From: Candidatus Krumholzibacteriota bacterium
Lineage (GTDB): Bacteria > Krumholzibacteriota > Krumholzibacteriia > JACNKJ01
Direction of reading: 5' to 3'
Assembly: GCA_016933175.1 (NCBI GenBank)
Contig: JAFGBK010000037.1
Coordinates: 1-43,126, forward strand
Length of the DNA: 43,126 nt
The position numbers were made by a program, and so were the translations under genes. Every line of letters begins with the position of its first letter. The first letter of the stretch is position 1. This document shows positions 26,504 through 34,401 of the stretch, in pieces. The notes below the pieces were generated by a model. It was not told where the DNA came from. It made no database searches and saw only the letters and a program-made list of their open reading frames with translations.

Positions 26504-29500
26504 ATGAGAAGGTCCGTCTTGATACTCGGCATGCTCCTCATCCTCGCATCGGCTCTGCCGGCCGCAGCGGCGTCCGTCTCCCTGGAGGAGGCGCGCCTGG
26601 TCGGCGAGCGCTTCCTGGTGAACCAGCTGGCCAGGGATGGCGCCTGGGCGGGCGCGTCCGACGCGCGCGTCCTCGGCTGCGAACCCCTGGTCCAGGACGG
26701 GCGCAAGCTGGGCTACTGGCTCCCCGTCGCCCCGCGCGGCTACATCGTGGTCTCCCTGCTGCGGGAGCTGCCGGCGGTGAAGGCCTGGTCCACCGAGTGC
26801 GATCTCGACCCGGCGGCCGAGGCCGGCCTGCCGGCCCTGCTCAAGGACGCCATGGCCGGCACCCTGGACTACCTTGAGAAGAACTACGGCGACCTGGAGG
26901 CCCTGCCGGCCTCGGTGGCTCCGGCCGAGAACCGCGAATCCTGGATCCGGCTCCTGTCGGGCGATGCCCCCCGCGAGGAGCGGACCATTGTCGGGCCCCT
27001 GCTGTCTGCCAACTGGGACCAGGACGGGCCCTTCTGGGGCGAGTGCCCCATGGGCGACGGCGGCCTCTGCCTGGTGGGCTGCGTGGCCACGTCGGCATCG
27101 ATGATCATGAACTACTGGGACTACCCGCTGGCGGGGCAGGGCAGCCATAGCTACGTCTGGGGCGGCGACGACTCCTGCGGCGGCAGCGCCGGCGGCGGCA
27201 ACCTCTTCGCCAACTTCGCCGACGAGTACGACTGGGACAACATCCTCAACAACTACAACAGCGGCTACACCCCGGAGCAGGAAGCGGCCGTGGCCGAGCT
27301 CTGCTACGAGACGGCCGTGGCCTTCGAGATGGACTTCGGCCACTGCTCCTCGGGCGCCTACGTCACCGACGGCGCGACCGTCTACAAGGACTTCTTCCGC
27401 TACGCGCCCATCACGACCTTCATCGAGCGGCGCGACTACGACCAGGCGGCGTGGGTGGACCTGATCGTGGCCGAGCTGAGCCAGGTGCCGCCGCGCCCGA
27501 TCCACTACCGCATCTACGCGCACTCCATCGTCTGCGACGGCTACAACGACGGCTCGGCGACCTTCTACTACCACATGAACTACGGCTGGGGCGGCGGCCA
27601 GAACCAGTGGTACGCCATCGACAACCTGTTCTGCAACTGGGCCGGCTGCGACTACCTCGAGGAGGGCATGGTCATCGGCATCGAGCCCCTGGGCTACTTC
27701 GCCGTGACCAGCCCCGACGCGGGCACCACCTGGATCCACAACGAGACGCCCGCGGCCGTCACGTGGGCGCCCTCTGACGCCGCCACCGTCTTCGTCGACC
27801 TGTATCAGGACGATGTGCGCATCGCCACCGTCATCGCCGCGACGGACAATGACGGCAGCGCCGTCCTCGACGGGCCCGTGGACCCGGCCTGGGGCACGGG
27901 CGCCGACTACCGCCTCAAGGTGGTGGACAGCGACGACCACTTCGGCTGGAGCGAGACCTTCGGCATCTACGGTGGCGGCGGCTGGACCGACGCCACCGGC
28001 GGCGCGCCGCTCGACGATGGCGGCAACGGCCAGGGCGTGGCCTGGGCCGACATGGACGGCGACGGCGACGCGGACCTCTACGTGTCCAACAGCCTCTCCG
28101 CCGACAAGCTCTTCAGCAACGACCCCGGCGGATTCAGCGACGCCACCGCGGCGCCCCTGGGCGACACAGGCTACGGGCGCGGCGCCGCCTGGGCCGATCT
28201 GGACAACGACGGCGATCCCGACCTCTACCTGGCCAAGACCTCGGGCGGCGCCAACGTCCTCTACCGCAACGACGGCGGCGGCGTCTTCACGGACATCACG
28301 GCGGCGAGCCCCGGCCTGGGCAGCACCAGCTACAGCTCCGACGCGGCCTGGGGCGACTATGACGGCGACGGCTACGCGGACCTCTACTTCGCGAACATCT
28401 TCGCCGCGGACAAGCTGTTCAAGAACAACGGCGACGGCACCTTCAGCGACGTCACCGTCTTCCCCCTGGGCGACGGCGGCTGGGGCCGTTCGGCCGAGTG
28501 GATCGACTACGACGGCGACCGCGACCTGGACCTCTACCTGGTCACCAACGCCGCCAACCATCTCTACCGGAACAACGGCAACGCCACCTTCACCGAGATC
28601 TATGGCGCGCCCATGGCCGACAGCGGCGACGGCTACGGCTCGGCCTGGGGCGATTACGACGGCGACGGCGACCTGGACTGCTACCTCGTCAACAACGGCG
28701 CCAACAAGCTCCTGCGCAACGACGGCGGCAGCTTCACGGACGTGACCGCCGCGCCCCTGAACGACGCGGGCGCCGGCCGCGGCGCGGCCTGGGCCGACTT
28801 CGACAACGACGGGATGCTGGACCTCTACCTGGCCAACAACGGCGCCAACCATCTCTACCACAACGACGGCGGCGCCTTCTCCGAGGCGACGGATCCGCTG
28901 CTGGGCGACGCCGGCGAGGCCAACGGCGTCGGCTGGGCCGATTACGACGGCGACGGCTACCTGGACCTCTACCTGGCCAACAACGGCGCCAATCGGCTTT
29001 TCCACAACGACAACGCCATGGGCAACCGCTGGCTGCAGCTCGACCTGGTCGGCACCACCAGCAACCGCCTGGGCATCGGCGCCAAGGTGCGCCTGGTGGC
29101 GGGCGGGCGCGAGCAGATGCGGCAGGTCGGCGGCGACGCGGGCTACCTCAGCTACAGCCAGCCCCGGGTGGCCTTCGGTCTGGGCGCCGAGAGCGTCATC
29201 GACACCCTGCAGGTCCTGTGGCCCAGCGGCATCCTGATGCAGCAGTTCGCCGTGGCGGTCGACCAGGTGCTGTCGATCACGGAGTCGGCCACGGACGTGG
29301 CCGGCACGGCGGCGCCGGCGCGCGTGGCGCTGCTGCCCAACCACCCGAACCCCTTCAACCCCCGCACGGAGCTGCGCTTCAGCCTGACGGGGCCGGCGGT
29401 GGTCCGGCTGGAGGTCTTCGATCTCGGCGGCCGGCGCGTGCGCACCCTCATCGACGGCGCGATCTACGGCGCGGGCACGCACGGGATCACCTGGCAGGGC

Positions 29501-29599
29501 CGCGACGACAGCGGCCGCGCCCTGGCCAGCGGCATCTACTTCGCGCGCCTGAGCGCCAGCGGCCGCGTCGAGACGCGGAAGCTGACGCTGCTCAAGTAA
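26504..29599 (+). CDS. Secreted C10 cysteine peptidase with FG-GAP propeller, UnbV and sorting domain
   Basis: 1031 aa. Signal peptide (1-22), a propeptide-like region (to about 165), then a streptopain-family (C10) domain with Cys193 in VGCVATSASMIMNYW, His340 in YAHSIVCDG and the NYGWGGG segment. An Ig-like domain (about 405-490) is followed by seven FG-GAP/VCBS blades with WxDxDxDGxxDLY calcium-site motifs (about 500-840). An ASPIC/UnbV domain comes next, then a FlgD-like C-terminal domain (NHPNPFNPRTELRFSL...SGIYFARL...LLK) of the kind used for outer-membrane sorting in FCB bacteria. It is probably a surface or secreted protease. Its paralogue follows directly, and a 63-nt hairpin starts nine bases after the stop. 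Confidence 0.9.
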   Translation: MRRSVLILGMLLILASALPAAAASVSLEEARLVGERFLVNQLARDGAWAGASDARVLGCEPLVQDGRKLGYWLPVAPRGYIVVSLLRELPAVKAWSTECDLDPAAEAGLPALLKDAMAGTLDYLEKNYGDLEALPASVAPAENRESWIRLLSGDAPREERTIVGPLLSANWDQDGPFWGECPMGDGGLCLVGCVATSASMIMNYWDYPLAGQGSHSYVWGGDDSCGGSAGGGNLFANFADEYDWDNILNNYNSGYTPEQEAAVAELCYETAVAFEMDFGHCSSGAYVTDGATVYKDFFRYAPITTFIERRDYDQAAWVDLIVAELSQVPPRPIHYRIYAHSIVCDGYNDGSATFYYHMNYGWGGGQNQWYAIDNLFCNWAGCDYLEEGMVIGIEPLGYFAVTSPDAGTTWIHNETPAAVTWAPSDAATVFVDLYQDDVRIATVIAATDNDGSAVLDGPVDPAWGTGADYRLKVVDSDDHFGWSETFGIYGGGGWTDATGGAPLDDGGNGQGVAWADMDGDGDADLYVSNSLSADKLFSNDPGGFSDATAAPLGDTGYGRGAAWADLDNDGDPDLYLAKTSGGANVLYRNDGGGVFTDITAASPGLGSTSYSSDAAWGDYDGDGYADLYFANIFAADKLFKNNGDGTFSDVTVFPLGDGGWGRSAEWIDYDGDRDLDLYLVTNAANHLYRNNGNATFTEIYGAPMADSGDGYGSAWGDYDGDGDLDCYLVNNGANKLLRNDGGSFTDVTAAPLNDAGAGRGAAWADFDNDGMLDLYLANNGANHLYHNDGGAFSEATDPLLGDAGEANGVGWADYDGDGYLDLYLANNGANRLFHNDNAMGNRWLQLDLVGTTSNRLGIGAKVRLVAGGREQMRQVGGDAGYLSYSQPRVAFGLGAESVIDTLQVLWPSGILMQQFAVAVDQVLSITESATDVAGTAAPARVALLPNHPNPFNPRTELRFSLTGPAVVRLEVFDLGGRRVRTLIDGAIYGAGTHGITWQGRDDSGRALASGIYFARLSASGRVETRKLTLLK

Positions 29600-29607
29600 C
29601 CGCCTTT

Positions 29608-29670
29608 CGCGCGTGCGACGTCTTCCTGCGCCTCTGCTGCGGAGTCGGCTCGGAAGACGTCGCACGCGCG
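29608..29670 (+). repeat. Structured 63-nt hairpin with conserved loop, copy 1
   Basis: Arms 29608-29626 and 29652-29670 form a perfect 19-bp stem (left arm CGCGCGTGCGACGTCTTCC). The 25-base loop (29627-29651) is nearly identical to that of copy 2 at 32862-32924: 22 of 25 bases match, although the stems differ at eight of 19 positions with both arms changing together. The loop can fold further: positions 8-10 pair with 20-22, position 19 is a bulged T, and 11-12 pair with 17-18 around a four-base loop. No T-run follows, so it is not a standard terminator. I know of no family for it. Confidence 0.85.
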
Positions 29671-29746
29671 CATGCCGCCACTCGTCATGCCACCAGTCGC
29701 GGACCGGCGCGGGCGGTGGGGCACGACACCACGGAGGGTACTCCCC

Positions 29747-32700
29747 ATGAACCGTCTCCGCTTGCTTGCTTCCTTCATCGTCTCCCTGTGTCTGCTCGCC
29801 GCCGCCGGTGCGTCCCGCGCCCAGGAGGTGACGCGCGCCGAAGCCCTGCGTGTTGCTGAAGCGTGGGTGGCTCATGAAACCGCCCGCAGCGGCTGGGACG
29901 GCGCCGGCGCGGCTCGCGTCCTCGACTGCCGGGAGATCTCCCGGGACGGCCGCCGCCTGGGCTGGTGGGCGCCGGTGGCGCCGCGGGGCCACGTCATCGT
30001 GCCGGCCGTGCGCGCCCTGCCCGCCGTCAAGGCCTTCTCCACGGAGACGGACTTCGACCCCGCGGCGGAGGGCGGTTACACGGACCTGATAAAGGACGTC
30101 CTCGAGCTGAGCCTCGACCACCTCGACGCCCTCTACGGCGACGCCGCGCGCGCGCCGGCCTCGGCTGCGCCGGCCCGTCACCGGGCGACCTGGGACCGCC
30201 TGCTGGGCGGCGCGCCGCCGATGCGCACGGAGCAGGTGGGGCCCCTGCTGGCGACGGACTGGCACCAGAGCGAGCCCTTCAACGACTACTGCCCCGAGGG
30301 TGACGGCGGCACCTGCGTCGTGGGCTGCGTGGCCACGGCGGCGGCGCAGATCCTGGCCTACTGGCGCTATCCCGACTACGGCGCGGGCACGCACACCTAC
30401 CAGTGGCCCGGTGACGACTCCTGCGGCGGCTTCGTGGGAGGCGGGCCCTTGACGGCAAACTTCGACGACGCCTACGACTGGGACAACATCCTCGACAGCT
30501 ACTTCGGCGGCTACACGTCCTTCGAGGCGGCGGCCGTGGCCGAGCTCTGCTACGAGGTGGGCGTCGCCTTCGACATGGACTACGGCGCCTGCGGATCCGG
30601 CGCCGTCTTCGACATCGCGATCCAGGTCCTCCCGGCCTACTTCCGATTCGCCAGCGGCGCCTACGAGGAGCATCGCAACCAGCACACGGCGGAGACCTGG
30701 TGGCAGGCCATCCGCTCGGAGTTCCTGCTGACGCCGCCGCGTCCCATCTCCTACGGCATCCACCGCCACGCCATCGTCTGCGACGGTATCCTCGAGGAGG
30801 AGGGCGGCGCCCGCTTCTATCACATGAACTACGGCTGGGGCGGCGGCGCCACCGTCTGGTACGCCCTGGATGATCTCTACTGCCCCTGGGAGGGCTGCGA
30901 CGTCATGGTCGAGCTGATGATCGTCGGGCTCGAGCCGGAGGGTTACTTCATCGTCACCGCGCCGGCCGCCGGCGACACCTGGTTCCACGGCGATCCCCTG
31001 CCGGAGATCGCCTGGTCCGCGACGGGCGCCGATAGCGTCGTGCTGGACCTCTATCGGGGCGCGACCCTCCTGGCTCGCATCTGCGACTGGACGCCCGACG
31101 ACGGCGTCCAGACACCGGCCGGCGCCGTGGATCCGGCCTGGGGCGCGGGCGGCACCTTCCGCGTCCGCGTCGTGACCGACGACGGCCGCTTCGGCTGGAG
31201 CGAGTACTTCGGCATCTACGCGGGCGGCACCTGGACCGACATCGCGACCGGCACGCCCCTGGCCGACGCGGGCCGCGGCCAGTCCGTGGCCTGGGGGGAC
31301 GCCGACGGCGACGGCCGGCCCGAGATCTTCCTCGGCAACAGCCTCGACGGCTGCCGCCTGTTCAGCAATCCCGGCGGTGCGGGATGGACGGACGCCACGG
31401 CGCCGCCCCTGGACGACACGGGCTACTGCCGCGGCGCCGCCTGGGCCGACGCGGACAACGACGGCCTGCTGGACCTCTACCTCGTCCGGACCCAGGGCCA
31501 GGCCAACCGCTACTTCGCGGGCGCGGGCGGGCTGGCCTTCACCGACGCCGCGACGCCGCCCCTGGACGACACCGGCTACGGCCAGGACCTGGCCTGGGGC
31601 GACTACGACAACGACGGCCTCGCGGATCTCTACGTGGTCAACGTCTTCGCCGCCGACCGCCTGCTGCGCAACCTCGGCGGCCACCAGTTCGCGGATGTCA
31701 CCGCCTGGCCCCTGGGCGACGCGAGCTACGGCCGCTCGGCGTCCTGGATCGATGCCGACGGCGACGGCGACCAGGATCTCTACCTCGTCACGCAGGCGGC
31801 CAACCACCTCTATCGCAACGACGGCGGCGCCTTCACGGAGCTCTACGGCACGGCCCTCACCGACGGCGGGGACGGCTTCGGCGCGGCCTGGGGCGACGTG
31901 GATGGCGACGGCGATCTGGACTGCTACCTGGTCAACACCGGCGCCAACCGCCTCTACCGCAACGACGGAGGCTTCGTCTTCACGGACATCACGGCGCCGC
32001 CCCTGGACGACGCAAGCTCCGGCCGCGGCGCCGCCTGGGCCGACTACGACCACGACGGCGACCTGGATCTCTACCTCGTCAACCATGGCGCCAACCATCT
32101 CCTGCGCAACGACGGCGGCGCCTTCACGGAGGCCACCGGTCCCCTGCTCGGCGACGTCGCGGACGGCTGCGGCGCCGCCTGGGCCGACGGCGACGGCGAC
32201 GGCGACCTGGACCTCTACCTGGCCAACGACGGCGCGCCCAACCGCCTCCTCGCCAACGGCAACGCCGGCGGGCGCCACTGGCTGCAGGTGGCGCTGGTGG
32301 GCGGCTCGGCCAACCGCGCCGGCCTGGGCGCGCGGATCCGCGTCGTGGCCGGCGGCCAGAGCCAGGTGCGCGCCATCGGCGCGGGCGCCGGCTACCTGTC
32401 CCGCAACGACCTCGCGGCCCACTTCGGGCTGGGCGACGCGGACCTGGTGGACAGCCTCGTCATCGACTGGCCGGGCGGCAGCGCGCAGGCCCTCACCGCC
32501 GTGGCGGCCGACCAGCGCCTGGTGGTCGAGCAGCCCGGGACGCCGGCCGGACCGGCGCCGGCGCCGGCACGCCTGGTCCTGCCGCCCAACCACCCGAATC
32601 CATTCAACCCGCGCACGCGGCTCTCGCTGGAGCTGCCCGCGGCCGCGCGCGTGGACCTCGTCGTCTTCGACCTCGCCGGCCGCCGCGTCCGCATGCTGCT

Positions 32701-32848
32701 GGCGGACACCGCCCTGCCCGCGGGCCCGCATGAGATCACCTGGGACGGCAATGATGACCAGGGCCACACTTTGCCGTCGGGCATCTACCTGGTGCGCATG
32801 GAAGCAGCCGACGAGACAGCGACCCGCAAGATCACGCTGCTCAAGTGA
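29747..32848 (+). CDS. Secreted C10 cysteine peptidase paralogue with FG-GAP propeller and sorting domain
   Basis: 1033 aa, with the same domain order as the preceding gene. Signal peptide (1-25), propeptide-like region, C10 domain with Cys194 in VGCVATAAAQILAYW and His341 in IHRHAIVCDG, and the NYGWGGG segment. The Ig-like domain is followed by seven FG-GAP blades (such as WADYDHDGDLDLYLVN), the UnbV domain (HWLQVALVGGSANRAGLG) and a C-terminal sorting domain (NHPNPFNPRTRLSLEL...SGIYLVRM...LLK). It clearly arose by tandem duplication, but the two proteins have diverged substantially. ATG 29747 has a GGAGGG ribosome site. The second hairpin copy starts 13 bases after the stop. Confidence 0.9.
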   Translation: MNRLRLLASFIVSLCLLAAAGASRAQEVTRAEALRVAEAWVAHETARSGWDGAGAARVLDCREISRDGRRLGWWAPVAPRGHVIVPAVRALPAVKAFSTETDFDPAAEGGYTDLIKDVLELSLDHLDALYGDAARAPASAAPARHRATWDRLLGGAPPMRTEQVGPLLATDWHQSEPFNDYCPEGDGGTCVVGCVATAAAQILAYWRYPDYGAGTHTYQWPGDDSCGGFVGGGPLTANFDDAYDWDNILDSYFGGYTSFEAAAVAELCYEVGVAFDMDYGACGSGAVFDIAIQVLPAYFRFASGAYEEHRNQHTAETWWQAIRSEFLLTPPRPISYGIHRHAIVCDGILEEEGGARFYHMNYGWGGGATVWYALDDLYCPWEGCDVMVELMIVGLEPEGYFIVTAPAAGDTWFHGDPLPEIAWSATGADSVVLDLYRGATLLARICDWTPDDGVQTPAGAVDPAWGAGGTFRVRVVTDDGRFGWSEYFGIYAGGTWTDIATGTPLADAGRGQSVAWGDADGDGRPEIFLGNSLDGCRLFSNPGGAGWTDATAPPLDDTGYCRGAAWADADNDGLLDLYLVRTQGQANRYFAGAGGLAFTDAATPPLDDTGYGQDLAWGDYDNDGLADLYVVNVFAADRLLRNLGGHQFADVTAWPLGDASYGRSASWIDADGDGDQDLYLVTQAANHLYRNDGGAFTELYGTALTDGGDGFGAAWGDVDGDGDLDCYLVNTGANRLYRNDGGFVFTDITAPPLDDASSGRGAAWADYDHDGDLDLYLVNHGANHLLRNDGGAFTEATGPLLGDVADGCGAAWADGDGDGDLDLYLANDGAPNRLLANGNAGGRHWLQVALVGGSANRAGLGARIRVVAGGQSQVRAIGAGAGYLSRNDLAAHFGLGDADLVDSLVIDWPGGSAQALTAVAADQRLVVEQPGTPAGPAPAPARLVLPPNHPNPFNPRTRLSLELPAAARVDLVVFDLAGRRVRMLLADTALPAGPHEITWDGNDDQGHTLPSGIYLVRMEAADETATRKITLLK

Positions 32849-32861
32849 ACGGAAACTGACT

Positions 32862-32924
32862 GGCGCCTGACAGACCTGCCTGCGCCTCCGCTTCGAAGTC
32901 GGCTCGGCAGGTCTGTCAGGCGCC
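32862..32924 (+). repeat. Structured 63-nt hairpin with conserved loop, copy 2
   Basis: Arms 32862-32880 and 32906-32924 form a perfect 19-bp stem (left arm GGCGCCTGACAGACCTGCC), and the loop is 32881-32905. Stem length, loop length and position after a peptidase stop are identical or nearly so to copy 1. The three loop differences (loop positions 9, 13 and 16) fit a shared fold: position 9 keeps a pair with G21 (C-G here, T-G in copy 1), and 13 and 16 fall in the terminal four-base loop. Confidence 0.85.
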
Positions 32925-33015
32925 TATCACCGCCCATCCACATGAACTGCTCTTGCGCGCCAGGTGCCCGCCTGCTATCAAGCTCGGTGAACAGAGCCGA
33001 CCGCGCGAGGTGATG

Positions 33016-33543
33016 ATGCCCCTCATCGACATTCCGCCCGATGAACTCGTCCTGAGACCGCACGCCCTGTGGGGGCGGCAGTGGCTGCTGCTGGCGGCCG
33101 GCGACTTCGCGGCGAAGCGCTACAACTGCATGACCGTCGCCTGGGGCAGCCTGGGCACCATGTGGAACCGGCCCTTCGCCCAGGTGGTCGTGCGGCCCAC
33201 GCGCTACACCTACGAGTTCATGGCGGCCTACGACACCTTCACCCTCTGCGCCTTTCCGGAGGCGCTGCGCCCGGCCCTGCAGCTGCTCGGCTCGCGCTCC
33301 GGACGCGACGGCGACAAGATCGCCGCCGCCGGCCTGACGCCCGTGGCGGCGTCGCGGGTGGCGGCGCCGGCCTTCGCCGAGGCCGAGCTGGTCCTGGAGT
33401 GCCGCCGGCTCTACTGGCAGGATCTGGACCCGTCGCACTGGTGCGATCCGGCCATCGAGGACCAGTACCCGCAGCGCGACTACCACCGCGTCACCTTCGG
33501 CGAGATCCTGGCGGTCCGCGGCACCGAGGCCCATCGGGCGTGA
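33016..33543 (+). CDS. Flavin reductase-like FMN-binding protein
   Basis: 175 aa split-barrel protein of the flavin reductase-like family. The family pattern is visible as NCMTVAWGSLGTMWNRP (about 38-54) and VVVRPTRYTYEFM (about 58-70), which form the FMN site, and DTFTLCAFPE. Members bind FMN and act as small oxidoreductases; the substrate is unknown. ATG 33016 has GAGG at five bases; an ATG one codon earlier is also possible. The stop overlaps the next gene's GTG start, indicating coupling. Confidence 0.85.
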   Translation: MPLIDIPPDELVLRPHALWGRQWLLLAAGDFAAKRYNCMTVAWGSLGTMWNRPFAQVVVRPTRYTYEFMAAYDTFTLCAFPEALRPALQLLGSRSGRDGDKIAAAGLTPVAASRVAAPAFAEAELVLECRRLYWQDLDPSHWCDPAIEDQYPQRDYHRVTFGEILAVRGTEAHRA

Positions 33544-34337
33544 CGGACCGGCGTCGCGGCATCCTCTTCTGGGCCCTGGCCCTGGCGATCACCCTCGCCT
33601 CGGCCGTCTACCAGCGGTGGACGGGACCCACCTATCCGGTTAACCTGGCGCGCTCCTGGCGTGGCGCCGCGCTGTCGGCGTGCCTGGCAACCACCCACAG
33701 CGGCCCCGGCGACCAGGCGGTCCGCGTGAGCGGCGTGCCGGCCGACGCCGAGGGCGTCCTCGTCTGGCGGCGCTATCCCACGAGCGAGGCCTGGCGCCGT
33801 CAGGCCCTCGCGCGCGAAGGCGCGGATCTCGTGGGCGCCCTGCCGCACCAGCCGCCGGCCGGCAAGGTGGAGTACTGGCTCGAGCTGGCAGCGCCCGGCG
33901 ACAGCCTCCGCCTGCCCACGACCGGACGGATCGTCACGCGCTTCAAGGGCGCGGTGCCAGGCTGGGCCCTGCTGCCGCACGTCGTCTTCATCTTCCTGGG
34001 AATGCTCGTCTCCAATCGGGCCGGGCTGGAGGCCCTGGCGCGTGGCCGGCGCCTGGCCGCCTACGCCGTGGCGAGCTTCGCCCTGGTCGCCCTGGGCGGC
34101 ATGATCTTCGGGCCCATCGTCCAGCAATACGCCTTCGGCGCTCCCTGGACGGGCGTTCCCATCGGCTGGGACCTGACGGACAACAAGACCCTCATCGCCT
34201 TCGTGGCCTGGCTGCTGGCCCTCGTCCGCCTGCGCGCCCGCGGCGCGCGGGCCTGGGTGCTGGCGGCGGCGCTGGTCACCCTGGTCATCTTCGCCATTCC
34301 CCACAGCCTGCTCGGCTCCGAGCTCCGCTACGAGTGA
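33540..34337 (+). CDS. Membrane protein with periplasmic domain, unknown function
   Basis: 265 aa. An N-terminal membrane segment (about 7-24) is followed by a periplasmic domain of about 110 residues with beta-rich character (AVRVSGVPADAEGVLVWRRYP), then four membrane segments (about 140-160, 172-195, 218-235 and 240-256). The C-terminal half holds WDLTDNKTLIAF, a motif I have seen in uncharacterised membrane proteins, mostly of Bacteroidetes-like bacteria. GTG 33540 overlaps the preceding TGA. It shares a unit with the flavin reductase-like gene. Confidence 0.75.
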   Translation: MTDRRRGILFWALALAITLASAVYQRWTGPTYPVNLARSWRGAALSACLATTHSGPGDQAVRVSGVPADAEGVLVWRRYPTSEAWRRQALAREGADLVGALPHQPPAGKVEYWLELAAPGDSLRLPTTGRIVTRFKGAVPGWALLPHVVFIFLGMLVSNRAGLEALARGRRLAAYAVASFALVALGGMIFGPIVQQYAFGAPWTGVPIGWDLTDNKTLIAFVAWLLALVRLRARGARAWVLAAALVTLVIFAIPHSLLGSELRYE

Positions 34338-34368
34338 AAAAGAAGGGCCGGCCCCGGCGGCCGGCCCT
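34337..34368 (-). terminator. Rho-independent terminator of the tricorn-like gene
   Basis: A perfect 9-bp stem (AGGGCCGGC with GCCGGCCCT) around a 7-base loop is followed on the minus strand by TTCTTTTTC. It lies about 35 bases after the tricorn-like stop and directly abuts the converging gene's stop. Confidence 0.8.
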
Positions 34369-34401
34369 GCGTGGTGCCTGATCGCGCGCGGCGGCGCGAC
34401 G

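Noticed and set aside
28000-29010. Regular repeats of about 130-150 bases that could suggest a repeat array
   Set aside because: They are coding repeats of the FG-GAP blades, imperfect at DNA level and in frame; there is no CRISPR repeat-spacer pattern.
26477-32767. Minus-strand open frame of about 2100 codons opposite the C10 genes
   Set aside because: It is the mirror of the repetitive Asp/Gly codons in the FG-GAP blades on the plus strand; no start, motif or promoter supports it.
29608-32924. The two 63-nt hairpins as integron attC sites
   Set aside because: No GTTRRRY or RYYYAAC boxes are present, the stems are perfect without extrahelical bases, and no integrase is seen.
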